A stretch of 64,000 nt of DNA, taken from contig JAAWWF010000004.1 in NCBI GenBank assembly GCA_021404565.1, forward strand, positions 62,001 to 126,000, read 5' to 3'. The notes under the pieces were generated by a model that searched no databases, had not been told where the DNA came from, and worked only from the letters and a program-made list of their open reading frames with translations. A program made the position numbers and the translations under genes. The first letter of the stretch is position 1. The number at the start of each line of letters is the position of its first letter. This document shows, one piece after another, positions 42,045 through 51,021 of the stretch. The stretch comes from Roseivirga sp. (GTDB taxonomy: Bacteria; Bacteroidota; Bacteroidia; Cytophagales; Cyclobacteriaceae).

Positions 42045-43415
42045 TTACAGGATTTGTGTTTTCAGGGCTTCAAAGTTCAGACCACCAAAGTTGCCGGAGC
42101 TCATAAAAGCCAGGTTCTTATCAGTCCAGTCGTGACTGGAAAGGTGAGCATAAAGCTTTGATTGATCGTTGAAGAGAATGATGTCATCTCTGTTAAAAGC
42201 AGACCTTAAATCTTCTACCGTCAGGCTTTCAAGCCCTTTTCGTTCAGCTGCGGCTGGATTGATGTAGACAATGGCCTCATCTGTATGATTAAAAGTGTTT
42301 TCGTACTGGTCGATAAAGTCCTTGTTGAGACTGCTGTAGGTGTGCAATTCCACACATGAAACCAAGGTCCTGTTTGGAAACTGATCTTTAATAGCTGAAT
42401 TGGTGGCCTTTAGTTTTGATGGCGCATGGGCAAAATCTGAGTAAATGGTTGTCTGGTCATTTTCACCAATAATCTCCATTCGTTTTGCCGCACCTCTGAA
42501 GGTAAAGATGGCCTGATAGAACTGATCGTCAGTCACGCCCAGTCTTTTCAAAAGTGTTTGTGCTCCACTCAGGTTTTGCATATTATGGTTGCCGAAAACT
42601 TCCAGGGGGAGTTCTCCATCAGGAAGTCTCAAAGAAGTTTTTCCCTCCCTTACAACATGATCGTGAGAGCGGTAGGGGAGGTTAGTAACATCGGCCCTGT
42701 CTTTCTCCGAAATGATCATAGAGGCGAGATTGTCTTCTTCACAGAAAACCAGGGTACCTGCCTTGGAAGAAGCATCAGCAAAAAGTTCAAATTGCTTTAC
42801 ATAATCATCGAGGGTGGGGTATACATTAAAGTGATCCCAGGCAATGCCACTGATCAGGCCAATATGGTGCTGATAATGCAGGAATTTTGGGGTAGGATCT
42901 AGGGGAGAAGTGGTGTACTCATCACCTTCTATGATGATGATGGGTGCATCCGAGATTTTGACCATATTGTCGAAGCCGTCCAGCTGAGCTCCTACCATAT
43001 AATCGAAGTCCTTGCCTATGCTTTTCAGCACATGCATAATCATGGCCGTAATGGTGGTTTTACCATGACTGCCGGCCACCACAATTCTCTGCTTGTTTTT
43101 GGAGGCTTCATAGATGTATTCCGGAAATGAAAACACCTGAATGCCAAGGGCTTGTGCTTTGAGCAATTCCGGGTTATCTGCTTTGGCGTGCATTCCCAAA
43201 ATCACAAAATCGATATCCGTATTGATACGACCCTCATCCCATCCTTCGTTATCTGGTAGAAGACTATGGGCAGCCAGTTTTGACTTGGAAGGTTCGTAAA
43301 AGTGGTCGTCAGAGCCTGAAACGGTGTTTCCTGCCAGCTTTAAGGCAATAGCAAGGCTGTGCATGATACTGCCACCAGAGGCTATGAAGTGAATGCGTTT
43401 TGGGGAATCAGTCAT
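42045..43415 (-). CDS. mpl: UDP-N-acetylmuramate:L-Ala-gamma-D-Glu-meso-DAP ligase
   Basis: The 456 residues (ATG 43415) belong to the Mur ligase family, Mpl branch, which recycles the tripeptide from peptidoglycan turnover onto UDP-MurNAc. The ATP P-loop is VVAGSHGKTTITAM, and IIEGDEYTTSPLD and ISGIAWDHFNVYPTL carry the family metal and substrate residues. The N-terminal motif is FIASGGSIMHSLA, the normal Mpl variant of the GxGG UDP site. It has a textbook Bacteroidota promoter at 43436-43466. AnmK at 59.4 kb belongs to the same recycling route. Confidence 0.95.
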   Translation of the reverse strand: MTDSPKRIHFIASGGSIMHSLAIALKLAGNTVSGSDDHFYEPSKSKLAAHSLLPDNEGWDEGRINTDIDFVILGMHAKADNPELLKAQALGIQVFSFPEYIYEASKNKQRIVVAGSHGKTTITAMIMHVLKSIGKDFDYMVGAQLDGFDNMVKISDAPIIIIEGDEYTTSPLDPTPKFLHYQHHIGLISGIAWDHFNVYPTLDDYVKQFELFADASSKAGTLVFCEEDNLASMIISEKDRADVTNLPYRSHDHVVREGKTSLRLPDGELPLEVFGNHNMQNLSGAQTLLKRLGVTDDQFYQAIFTFRGAAKRMEIIGENDQTTIYSDFAHAPSKLKATNSAIKDQFPNRTLVSCVELHTYSSLNKDFIDQYENTFNHTDEAIVYINPAAAERKGLESLTVEDLRSAFNRDDIILFNDQSKLYAHLSSHDWTDKNLAFMSSGNFGGLNFEALKTQIL

Positions 43416-43435
43416 TAATAAATCGATTGCTCGGT

Positions 43436-43466
43436 CAAAATTAAAACAAAAAGAGCGAGCCACAAA
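43436..43466 (-). promoter_or_regulatory. Bacteroidota promoter of mpl
   Basis: On the minus strand: TTTG (43466-43463), exactly 19 nt, TAATTTTG (43443-43436). This is the canonical TTTG-N19-TAnnTTTG; initiation about 7 nt downstream gives a leader near 14 nt. Confidence 0.65.
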
Positions 43467-43623
43467 TAAAAGGTAGAATGCCTGCCCGGATGTACCTCAT
43501 ATAGCCTGAGTAAAGCGAATGTTGATAACTCGAAAATGAATGTGGGAAACTATCTGAAAACCGTGCAAAACTCTTGTGAAAAATATTGTTGGACGAGACT
43601 CCGATTTTTCACCGGAAGCCTCA

Positions 43624-43631
43624 TACATTTG
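43624..43631 (+). promoter_or_regulatory. TACATTTG -7-like box close to the dnaB start
   Basis: Matches TAnnTTTG and ends 5 nt before the chosen ATG at 43637; no clear -33. If used, the transcript would be leaderless or start at the later ATG at 43688. Confidence 0.3.
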
Positions 43632-43636
43632 TAGTC

Positions 43637-45211
43637 ATGGAGAAGGGAAAATCAGCAGCGCTGAGGCTTGGTTACAAGTCCAGAAATATGGCAGGAAATG
43701 AGCTCAGTCAGCTGGGCAAATTGCCACCGCAAGCTACTGATTTGGAGGAAGCCGTCTTGGGGGCACTAATGCTTGAAAAAGATGCGCTCACCAATGTGAT
43801 TGATATTCTTCGTCCGCAGTCTTTTTACAAAGAGGCGCACAAAGAGATTTATCAGGCAATCTATGACCTTTTCCAGGAGTCTGAACCCATCGATATTCTT
43901 ACGGTTACCAGCCAGCTGCGCAAGACCGGCAAGATAGAAATGGTGGGAGGTCCCTACTACATTACTCAGCTTACCAATAGGGTAAGTTCGGCAGCGAACA
44001 TTGAATTTCACTCCAGAATCATTGTTGAGCAGTCGATCAAAAGAGAGTTGATCAGGATTTCTTCTGAGATTCAGAAGGAAGCCTATGAAGATACTACGGA
44101 CGTATTCCAATTGCTTGATAAAATGGAGCAGTCTCTCTTTGAGGTATCGGAGAGTAACATTCGTAAGGAATACGCCAAAATGAAGGACATCATGGCCCAG
44201 GCGATTGAAGAGATTCAGTCGCGCAAGGAGCATACAGATGGCCTGACCGGAATTCCCTCCGGCTTTACCAACCTGGACAGGGTAACCTCCGGTTGGCAGA
44301 AGTCGGATTTGGTGATTATCGCTGCACGACCTGCCATGGGTAAAACGGCTTTTGTAGTATCAGCACTGCGTAATGCTGCTGTAGATCATGGACATGCCGT
44401 AGCCATGTTCTCGCTTGAGATGTCTAATGTTCAGCTGGTAAACAGGATGATATCCGGTGAAGCCGAACTGGAGAGCGAGAAGATCAAAAAAGGAAATCTG
44501 GCCGAGCATGAATGGGCACAACTCGTTCATAAAACGGCAAAACTGACTAAAGCCCCCATCTTTATAGACGACACGCCAGCACTTTCAATCTTAGAATTAA
44601 GGGCGAAATGCAGGCGGTTGAAACAACAGCATGACATACAATTGGTGGTAATTGATTACCTCCAATTGATGTCAGGCGACTCTTCCAAGGGCGGAGGAGG
44701 TCAGGGTAACCGTGAGCAGGAGATTGCATCGATCTCCCGTGCGCTGAAAAACCTGGCAAAAGAATTAAGCGTTCCTGTTTTGGCCCTGTCACAGCTCAGT
44801 AGGGCGGTGGAGAGCCGCGGTGGTGATAAACGCCCACAGCTATCGGATTTGAGGGAATCAGGATCTATTGAGCAGGATGCGGATATGGTAATGTTCCTGT
44901 ACCGTCCTGAATACTACGGTATTACGCAGGATGAAAACGGTATGCCTACCTCTGGTGTAGGTGAAGTAATCATTGCCAAGCACAGAAACGGTTCACTCGA
45001 AAATGTGCCACTTAAGTTTATCGGTAAGTTTACCAAGTTTACTGACCTGGATATGGGTGGCTTTGGTGGTGGCTATGGCAATACCTTTCCGGCCGGTGCC
45101 GGCACCGATTTTGAAGCTGGTGGTGGCGGTGCTATTACTATGCAAAGTAAAGCCAGTGGGGGTGAGGGAGCTCCTAATTTGCCGCCTGATACTGGTTCGG
45201 CTCCTTTCTGA
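43637..45211 (+). CDS. dnaB: Replicative DNA helicase DnaB
   Basis: The 524 residues from ATG 43637 are a full-length replicative helicase: N-terminal primase-interacting domain (PPQATDLEEAVLGALMLEKD), linker, then the RecA-like domain with Walker A ARPAMGKTAFVV, Walker B VVIDYLQLM, and the Arg-finger region ESGSIEQDADMVMFLYRP. The C-terminal ~50 residues (MGGFGGGYGNTF...) form a Gly-rich tail beyond the catalytic core. The later ATG at 43688 (MAGNELSQ) is the main alternative start. No intein is present. Confidence 0.97.
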   Translation: MEKGKSAALRLGYKSRNMAGNELSQLGKLPPQATDLEEAVLGALMLEKDALTNVIDILRPQSFYKEAHKEIYQAIYDLFQESEPIDILTVTSQLRKTGKIEMVGGPYYITQLTNRVSSAANIEFHSRIIVEQSIKRELIRISSEIQKEAYEDTTDVFQLLDKMEQSLFEVSESNIRKEYAKMKDIMAQAIEEIQSRKEHTDGLTGIPSGFTNLDRVTSGWQKSDLVIIAARPAMGKTAFVVSALRNAAVDHGHAVAMFSLEMSNVQLVNRMISGEAELESEKIKKGNLAEHEWAQLVHKTAKLTKAPIFIDDTPALSILELRAKCRRLKQQHDIQLVVIDYLQLMSGDSSKGGGGQGNREQEIASISRALKNLAKELSVPVLALSQLSRAVESRGGDKRPQLSDLRESGSIEQDADMVMFLYRPEYYGITQDENGMPTSGVGEVIIAKHRNGSLENVPLKFIGKFTKFTDLDMGGFGGGYGNTFPAGAGTDFEAGGGGAITMQSKASGGEGAPNLPPDTGSAPF

Positions 45212-45304
45212 TATCTTTCTTTTCTTAGTTTACCGATGGGACGTTTGTGCATCTATTAATGAATAGCGAGTACTACCATTACCGCCATGAAAGCACAATG
45301 TGAT

Positions 45305-46342
45305 TTACCCAAACAATACTTTCAGAGCATTGATATCTTCAACAATTATAGGTTCTGTTCGGGCACTTAAGGCTTCACGGCTGTAGCTTTGTTGACAAAG
45401 GTCCAGGTGGTCGTTGATGGCTGCGGAGTCTATGCTTCCCTTTTTACCAATGAATACCAATCGGGTGGAGCGAGTCGTGCTTTCCCAGGCTGACCCCATT
45501 CGCAACCAGGCACGTTTACCGGTCATTTGAAATGTTCCTTGTTCCTCAGGTGCTGCTTCCAGTTGTATAAATCCTTTGGCTCTGTAAATCCCCTGTGGTA
45601 ATTGTTCCAATGCTTTCCGAAGTGCCATAAATGTAAACATGTACTGGCTTGTGTAGGTCCATGTTTCAAACTCAATATTATGACCTAGCGTTGTTTCCGG
45701 TAGTTGATTCAGGTGGAACCTGGCATTATTTAAGATCAAATCAATAGGAACACGCCCCATAACGCTTTCAATAACCCTTGCTTTAGGGGCTTTGTCTTGT
45801 ATAAATGTTTTGAGAGCCGATTTCTTTTCGGTAGAAATCAGATCGATTTTATTTAATACCAGTAAATCAGCCACCTGAACTTGTCGAACGGCCAGCTCCA
45901 GAAATTCGTTTTGCAGAGACAATGCCTGGTCTGCATCTACTACTGAAATGATACTTTCAACCTCTACCATTCCCTGAATGGCCTGCATTTGAAATGTATG
46001 TGCCACCAAAGTCGGGTCTGAAACACCACTGGTTTCAATAATAATATGTTCCGGAATAGTTTCTTGCCTGAGTAGATTGAGTACCTCAGTCATTAAATCA
46101 TCTCGAATGGTACAGCAAATGCAGCCATTGGTTAGGCTTACCGTTTCGCCTTCTACCTTTACAATCAGTTCTGCATCGATATTGAGTTTTCCAAAGTCAT
46201 TTACCAAAACAGCCATCTGTTTTTCATGACTGGAATGCAGTATATGCGTTAACAAGGATGTTTTTCCTGCTCCTAAAAAACCCGCTATGATGGTAATAGG
46301 AACCAGGCTTTTACTATTGCCATTGCTTGCGTATTGACTCAT
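45305..46342 (-). CDS. COG0523-family GTPase (CobW/ZNG-like metallochaperone)
   Basis: A 345-residue G3E GTPase. Walker A is AGFLGAGKTSLL, the metal-binding CxCC motif is in TNGCICCTIRDD, Walker B and the GTP-specific motif ETSGVSDP and VLNKIDLI follow, then the CobW_C domain. Such proteins insert metals (zinc, cobalt) into client enzymes. Its ATG overlaps the stop of the upstream MBL hydrolase (ATGA), so the two proteins are made in a fixed ratio; the hydrolase is a di-zinc type, which makes a client relationship likely. No Zur-like box was recognised. Confidence 0.92.
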   Translation of the reverse strand: MSQYASNGNSKSLVPITIIAGFLGAGKTSLLTHILHSSHEKQMAVLVNDFGKLNIDAELIVKVEGETVSLTNGCICCTIRDDLMTEVLNLLRQETIPEHIIIETSGVSDPTLVAHTFQMQAIQGMVEVESIISVVDADQALSLQNEFLELAVRQVQVADLLVLNKIDLISTEKKSALKTFIQDKAPKARVIESVMGRVPIDLILNNARFHLNQLPETTLGHNIEFETWTYTSQYMFTFMALRKALEQLPQGIYRAKGFIQLEAAPEEQGTFQMTGKRAWLRMGSAWESTTRSTRLVFIGKKGSIDSAAINDHLDLCQQSYSREALSARTEPIIVEDINALKVLFG

Positions 46343-47682
46343 GATGCTGTAGTGTTAGTATCTTCATCGGCAAAAACAGGACCTTTGGATTCGTTTGTTG
46401 TAGCATCGTAAGCTTCAGCACTCTTATAATAATCCACTTCTGAATCATCCATAATATCTTCGCTGAGGTTTACTTTTTCGCGCACCGGCCAGGGGCGATC
46501 AATCAAAGAAGACATTCGTGTTGTTACTTCCAACGGGTCGTCTTTAGTGGGTTTTGACAAATTGAATACCATTAAATCCGCACCAACCTGATAGTTGAGT
46601 GGAGTGGTACCAGCCACACCTGCTGATACGGCAGACTCCTGAAAGCCTTCATGAACCCCCATGATTAAGGACTCCATAGAGCGTGGGTCCATGGGGGAAT
46701 GCGTAGTGACTGCCAGTCCTGGTTTCGTTTTCTGGATGATAGAGCCCAGGCTATTGGCGGGAGTATGTGAGTTACTCACTATGGCATAAGCCTCTTCCTC
46801 TGTGGCATTGGCGCCATTCATTACAGCATCAATCGATGGAGCCGTTTCATGCACCAGCAAATCTGCTCCGGCTCCGTATTCCAACATGAAATCGTTGGGC
46901 AGGGTATCCCCGGAGTATACGAGCACGATGGGTTTGTCGTGTCCTTTTGGTGTCCACTCCAGTCGGTAACTTATGGCACCGTCAATGATATGTACTGCCG
47001 GGAAGTGTTTGATAATTACATGGTCTTCTTCGTCTTCTCCTCCTGTTTCGTAGGCAGTACCTCCACAGGCGCGATAGTCCAGTTCTGTCACATTACCTTC
47101 CAGATTGTAGCTTTCATCGGCCCCGTAGGTCATAGAAGCAAAGCTGGTGGTATGCCATTGGGTAAATTGCTGCATCCCCTCAATCATGTTTTTGATCCCC
47201 AACTGCGTGCCTTCACTTTCATCTTCTTTATACACAGTTGGTCCGGATGGTCCATAAATGTTCAGTTTTTTAAAGCGGTCTCCGAGATTGGGCCCAAATG
47301 CATAGATAAAGGGCAAATCAGAGCAGTGATCCATATGTAGATGGGAAATGAAAATATGGTTCATGCGGGACATGGGAATCCCCATTGCGTTGTAATTCAA
47401 AATGCAGCCGGGCCCGACATCAAACACAAAAGCATCCTTTCTGGCATTACCCAATTCGACAAAAATGCTGGGGCCTTTTTGGGAAGGACCGACTACATTT
47501 CCCCAACCTGTTCCCATAAGTGTTACACGCATCTCGCCATCTGCCAGCTCTTCTCCCGGGTAAAACCACATACTGGATTTTGAGCCTGCACCCAGGCTGG
47601 TAGATTCTGATGAGTTAAGCGTTCTTTGAGAAACTACTGCTTCTACTTTTGAATTTTTCTTGTCAGCTGTCATAATTTTCAT
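46339..47682 (-). CDS. Metallo-beta-lactamase-fold hydrolase (GntH-like)
   Basis: A 447-residue protein with the HxHxDH zinc site ISHLHMDHCSDLP, plus later His and Asp ligands (VYSGDTLPN and NSHTPANS). The N-terminal WFYPGEE and GEMRVTLMGTG and the FPAVHIIDGAISYRLEWTPKG segment resemble a group of MBL-fold proteins including the hydrolase from guanitoxin biosynthesis, so its substrate may be a small cyclic or guanidino-like compound; this is inference. Start is ambiguous: ATG 47682 (MKIMTADKK) or ATG 47673. It is translationally coupled to the COG0523 GTPase downstream. Confidence 0.8.
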   Translation of the reverse strand: MKIMTADKKNSKVEAVVSQRTLNSSESTSLGAGSKSSMWFYPGEELADGEMRVTLMGTGWGNVVGPSQKGPSIFVELGNARKDAFVFDVGPGCILNYNAMGIPMSRMNHIFISHLHMDHCSDLPFIYAFGPNLGDRFKKLNIYGPSGPTVYKEDESEGTQLGIKNMIEGMQQFTQWHTTSFASMTYGADESYNLEGNVTELDYRACGGTAYETGGEDEEDHVIIKHFPAVHIIDGAISYRLEWTPKGHDKPIVLVYSGDTLPNDFMLEYGAGADLLVHETAPSIDAVMNGANATEEEAYAIVSNSHTPANSLGSIIQKTKPGLAVTTHSPMDPRSMESLIMGVHEGFQESAVSAGVAGTTPLNYQVGADLMVFNLSKPTKDDPLEVTTRMSSLIDRPWPVREKVNLSEDIMDDSEVDYYKSAEAYDATTNESKGPVFADEDTNTTAS

Positions 47683-47813
47683 GTTTAAATTAGTGTGGAC
47701 CAAAAGGGGTATTTAAAATGCCTGATTTGTTTATCAGCTTGTTCTCCTGAAAGCGTCAGCATCTACATAGTTTGTGTAAATTCTATTCTCTTTTCTCTTT
47801 ATACCTCAGCGCT

Positions 47814-47821
47814 TAACTTTG
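47814..47821 (+). promoter_or_regulatory. TAACTTTG -7-like box abutting the oxidoreductase start
   Basis: Matches TAnnTTTG, ends 5 nt before the ATG at 47827, with a TTTT at a 19-nt spacing (47791-47794) in place of the TTTG. Suggests leaderless transcription. Confidence 0.4.
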
Positions 47822-47826
47822 TTACC

Positions 47827-48828
47827 ATGAAAGCACTTCTTTTGGTAGATAATCCCGACAATAAACTTGCATTTCGGCAGATGGACCGGCCGACTCCGGA
47901 AGACGGTCAGGTGTTACTCAGGGTGAAAGCCGCTGCACTCAACAGACGCGATGAATGGATCAGGCAGGGGAAATACCCGGGAATCAGGTTTGATACGATC
48001 CTTGGTTCTGACGGAGCAGGGGTGGTGGAGTCAGTTGGAGGAGACATATCAGAAGACTTTATTGGCAAAGAAGTGTTGATCAATCCGAATATGAACTGGG
48101 GGGACAATCCTGCGGTTCAGGCCGGCAACTACCATATTGTGGGTATGCCAACCAATGGCACTTTTGCAGAATTTATCGTGGTGCATAAGGATCAGCTTTT
48201 TGAAAAGCCGGCCCATTTATCCTGGGAAGCAGCAGCGGCACTCCCTCTGGGGGGCTTAACGGCTTTTCGAGCTGTTTTTCATCATGGACATGTGTCGGCT
48301 GGTCAAAACGTATTGATTTCTGGTATTGGTGGTGGAGTGGCTCAATTTGCTTTTCAGTTTGCACTGGCAGCGGGAGCCAGGGTTTTTGTTACCTCAGGTC
48401 AGCAGGAAAAGCTGGACAAAGCTGTTGATATGGGAGCTAAGGCCGGGTTTAACTATAAAACGGAGGGCTGGCAGAAAGCGGCCATAAAGCAAAGTGGAGG
48501 TTTTGACTGCGTTATCGACAGTGCCGGTGGAGATCAGCTGAACGACTTTGTGAAAATGATGAAGCCCGCTGGGCGCATCGTCTTTTACGGTGCTACCAAT
48601 GGAATGCCTGCCAAGCTGGATGTGTTTCGCATGTTCTGGAATCAAATCACCCTGCAAGGCTCTACCATGGGCAATGATGATGAGTTTGCAAAGATGGTGA
48701 AGTTCGTAGCCGAGCATAAAATCGAACCCCTGATAGACTCAGTAAGGCCTTTCGATCAGATTGTCTCTGCCTTTGATGCTATGCGTAGCGGAAATCAGTT
48801 TGGCAAGCTGGTAGTGAGTATGGGCTGA
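47827..48828 (+). CDS. Zinc-containing-family MDR oxidoreductase (quinone-reductase-like)
   Basis: The 333 residues start at the ATG at 47827 (MKALLLVDNPDNK), preceded by a TAACTTTG box. The GroES-like domain has NRRDEWIRQGKYPG, and the Rossmann segment is the variant LISGIGGGVAQFAFQFA. Residues bind NAD(P)H; the zinc-binding ligands of alcohol dehydrogenases are not evident, so this is more likely a quinone oxidoreductase or enoyl reductase type. Substrate unknown. It is divergent from the MBL gene. Confidence 0.9.
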   Translation: MKALLLVDNPDNKLAFRQMDRPTPEDGQVLLRVKAAALNRRDEWIRQGKYPGIRFDTILGSDGAGVVESVGGDISEDFIGKEVLINPNMNWGDNPAVQAGNYHIVGMPTNGTFAEFIVVHKDQLFEKPAHLSWEAAAALPLGGLTAFRAVFHHGHVSAGQNVLISGIGGGVAQFAFQFALAAGARVFVTSGQQEKLDKAVDMGAKAGFNYKTEGWQKAAIKQSGGFDCVIDSAGGDQLNDFVKMMKPAGRIVFYGATNGMPAKLDVFRMFWNQITLQGSTMGNDDEFAKMVKFVAEHKIEPLIDSVRPFDQIVSAFDAMRSGNQFGKLVVSMG

Positions 48829-49065
48829 CCTGAGGCCAGGTAATTGGGTAACCGGGGAATTGGTTAATGGTTCTGTCAGTACCGAAGGTTGGACGGACGA
48901 AGGTTTGGTTAACTGAATGATTAGATAATTGGTCACAAGTTGCCTTGTGATGAAATACGATACAAAAGTCTCTATCCTTTGACGTCTAACCCATTTTATA
49001 TATTCTGAATCTAGTAGGCGAAATATTTTGCTTCTCTCCTGAGCGGTCACCCAAAGTACCACATA

Positions 49066-49099
49066 AAAGAAGCATCCTGACTCTTCAGAATGCTTCTTT
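49066..49099 (-). terminator. Hairpin terminator after hydroxyacyl-CoA dehydrogenase
   Basis: Perfect 10-bp stem AAAGAAGCAT / ATGCTTCTTT (49090-49099 with 49066-49075), with further CTGA/TCAG pairing inside the loop. T-run after it is short. Confidence 0.6.
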
Positions 49100-49106
49100 A
49101 AACCTA

Positions 49107-49143
49107 TTTAGTCTTTTAATCTAAAGTCTTAGATCTAAAATCT
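49107..49143. repeat. 37-nt TTTAGTCT/ATCTAAAGTCT tract, copy B
   Basis: TTTAGTCT, then ATCTAAAGTCT and ATCTAAAATCT with 3-4-nt spacers; matches copy A at 18146-18182 in layout and sequence. Confidence 0.7.
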
Positions 49144-49149
49144 TTTGTA

Positions 49150-50040
49150 TTACCTCTTAAATTGCTCAGATACTATCAGCTCCTTGGTTTTGTGTCCCCA
49201 TGAGTAGAAGCCTTCACCTGATTTTACGCCCAGATAGCCGGCTGTCACCATATTTACCAGTAGGGGACAAGGGGCGTATTTTGGGTTGCCAAAGCCTTCA
49301 TAGAGCACATTCATAATAGAAAGGCATACATCCAGGCCAATGAAATCAGCTAGTTGCAATGGCCCCATAGGGTGGGCCATGCCCAGCTTCATCACCGTAT
49401 CAATTTCCTCAACACCAGCTACACCTTCGAAGAGGGTGATGATGGCCTCGTTGATCATAGGCATCAGGATGCGATTGGCTACAAAACCAGGATAGTCATT
49501 TACTTCAACCGGCACTTTACCCAGCTTTTTAGAAGCTTCCATGATGGTGTCCATGGTCTCGTTTGAGGTAGCATAGCCTCGAATCACTTCCACCAGTTTC
49601 ATTACCGGCACCGGGTTCATAAAGTGCATACCGATTACCTTGTCAGGTCTTTTGGTAGCAGCTCCGATCTTTGTGATTGGAATTGATGAGGTATTTGAGG
49701 CCAGAATACAGCTTGGTTTGGTGAGTGTTTCCAGGTCTTCGAAGATTTTAAGTTTTATGTCTACATTCTCAGTAGCGGCTTCCACTACCAGATCGGCTTC
49801 TGCAACGCCTTCCTGCATCACAGTGTGCGTTGTAATATTGGCCAGGGTGGCTGTTTTAGTAGCTTCATCAATTCTCTCTTTAGCCACCATCCTGTTCAGG
49901 TTTTTCTCAATAGTGGCCATGGCCCTCTCAAGGGCAGGTGCTGAAATGTCTATCAGGTTTACTTTAAATCCACTCTGTGCAAATACATGAGCGATACCGT
50001 TGCCCATGGTGCCAGATCCGATTACTGCAATTTGCTCCAT
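49150..50040 (-). CDS. 3-hydroxyacyl-CoA (3-hydroxybutyryl-CoA) dehydrogenase
   Basis: The 296 residues from ATG 50040 form an NAD-dependent enzyme: Rossmann GSGTMGNGIAHVFAQSG, HFMNPVPVMKLVEVI with the catalytic His, and the VEVNDYPGFVANRI and AHPMGPLQLADFIGLDV domain II features. It oxidises (S)-3-hydroxyacyl-CoA in beta-oxidation or butanoate metabolism. The in-frame opening at 50175 is not used because the first 45 residues lack family similarity. The adjacent EtfBA genes at 55-57 kb would accept electrons in the same pathway. Confidence 0.95.
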   Translation of the reverse strand: MEQIAVIGSGTMGNGIAHVFAQSGFKVNLIDISAPALERAMATIEKNLNRMVAKERIDEATKTATLANITTHTVMQEGVAEADLVVEAATENVDIKLKIFEDLETLTKPSCILASNTSSIPITKIGAATKRPDKVIGMHFMNPVPVMKLVEVIRGYATSNETMDTIMEASKKLGKVPVEVNDYPGFVANRILMPMINEAIITLFEGVAGVEEIDTVMKLGMAHPMGPLQLADFIGLDVCLSIMNVLYEGFGNPKYAPCPLLVNMVTAGYLGVKSGEGFYSWGHKTKELIVSEQFKR

Positions 50041-50221
50041 TAATTCTTCTTTTATAGGTTTTCGTTGATACCCGGCCTCCGGCCCAGGACGAACGATTGC
50101 ACAAAGATAGAAGCAATGCTGAAAAGAGGATTGGGCGTGGTTTAAAAAATCTGTCGGAAGACATCCAAGAAACATTGGAATACTCCTTCATTCTACAAAA
50201 CCGAAAGTCTATCTTCACGCC

Positions 50222-50893
50222 ATGTTGTTAGAAATCTGTGCCAATTCTGTCCAATCGGCCATCAATGCCCAAACTGGCGGTGCTGATAGAATTGAGCTTT
50301 GTTATGACCTGACAGTGGGTGGAGTTACACCAACTGAGGCTGTGTTAAAAGAAGTACGAGAGAAGGTGAGTATCCCCGTTTTCGTATTGGTCAGGTCACG
50401 TGCAGGCAATTTTGTTTATACAGCTGAGGAAATAGCCGAGATGCAGTCGAGTATCCTCTTGTGTAAAGAACTGGGGTATGAGGGGGTGGTTATTGGAGCC
50501 CTGACTCCCGAAAACACCATTGATCTAGAGGCCATGAAGGTGCTGCTGGAAGCAGCTGAAGGACTGAAAATTACTTTCCATCGGGCTTTTGATGAGCTTA
50601 CTGATTATAATGAAGGGCTGACTCAACTAATAGATCTTGGGGTCGATCGTATTCTCACCTCTGGTTTAACGAGCAATGCTGTGGCAGGGGCAGCCATGCT
50701 TGCTGAACTTGTGAATTTAGCTGGCCCAAAACTGGTAATCATGCCGGGTGGGGGAGTGCGACCTGAAAATATTGAGAGTCTGTTTGCTACGGGTGCCACA
50801 GAGTTTCACAGCTCCTGTATCCCTCCGGAAATGGAGCTCACCAGTGTAACTATGGTGAAAGAGCTACTGGACAAACTATCTCAGACACTGTGA
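50222..50893 (+). CDS. cutC: CutC family protein
   Basis: A 223-residue TIM-barrel protein of the CutC family: EICANSVQSAINAQTGGADR at the N-terminus, and KITFHRAFDELTDYNEGL and IMPGGGVRPENI later. CutC was first named for copper homeostasis, although its enzymatic activity is unsettled. A TATCTTCA box (50210-50217) lies 4 nt before the ATG, similar to the boxes at 33322 and 43624. It has no partner copper genes in the window. Confidence 0.9.
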   Translation: MLLEICANSVQSAINAQTGGADRIELCYDLTVGGVTPTEAVLKEVREKVSIPVFVLVRSRAGNFVYTAEEIAEMQSSILLCKELGYEGVVIGALTPENTIDLEAMKVLLEAAEGLKITFHRAFDELTDYNEGLTQLIDLGVDRILTSGLTSNAVAGAAMLAELVNLAGPKLVIMPGGGVRPENIESLFATGATEFHSSCIPPEMELTSVTMVKELLDKLSQTL

Positions 50894-51021
50894 AATAGCT
50901 TTATTATAGCATTTTGGGGTAGCGATTGCACAAAAGGTGTGAGTATTGGCAAAAGTAGTTTTTGAGGGTTGATGATCTCCTTTTTTGGCTTAATTTGGCA
51001 GTTGCAATTTTCCAAAACACC

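Larger units (their letters stand above)
48829..49149. other. 321-bp spacer after the MDR oxidoreductase gene
   Basis: No supported gene. The first ~120 bp hold degenerate repeats of the type AATTGGxTAA (for example GGAATTGGTTAATGG and GGTTAACTGAATG), followed by a hairpin at 49066-49099 and a 37-nt ATCTAAAGTCT tract at 49107-49143. The hairpin and tract follow the minus-strand hydroxyacyl-CoA dehydrogenase gene. Confidence 0.6.
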
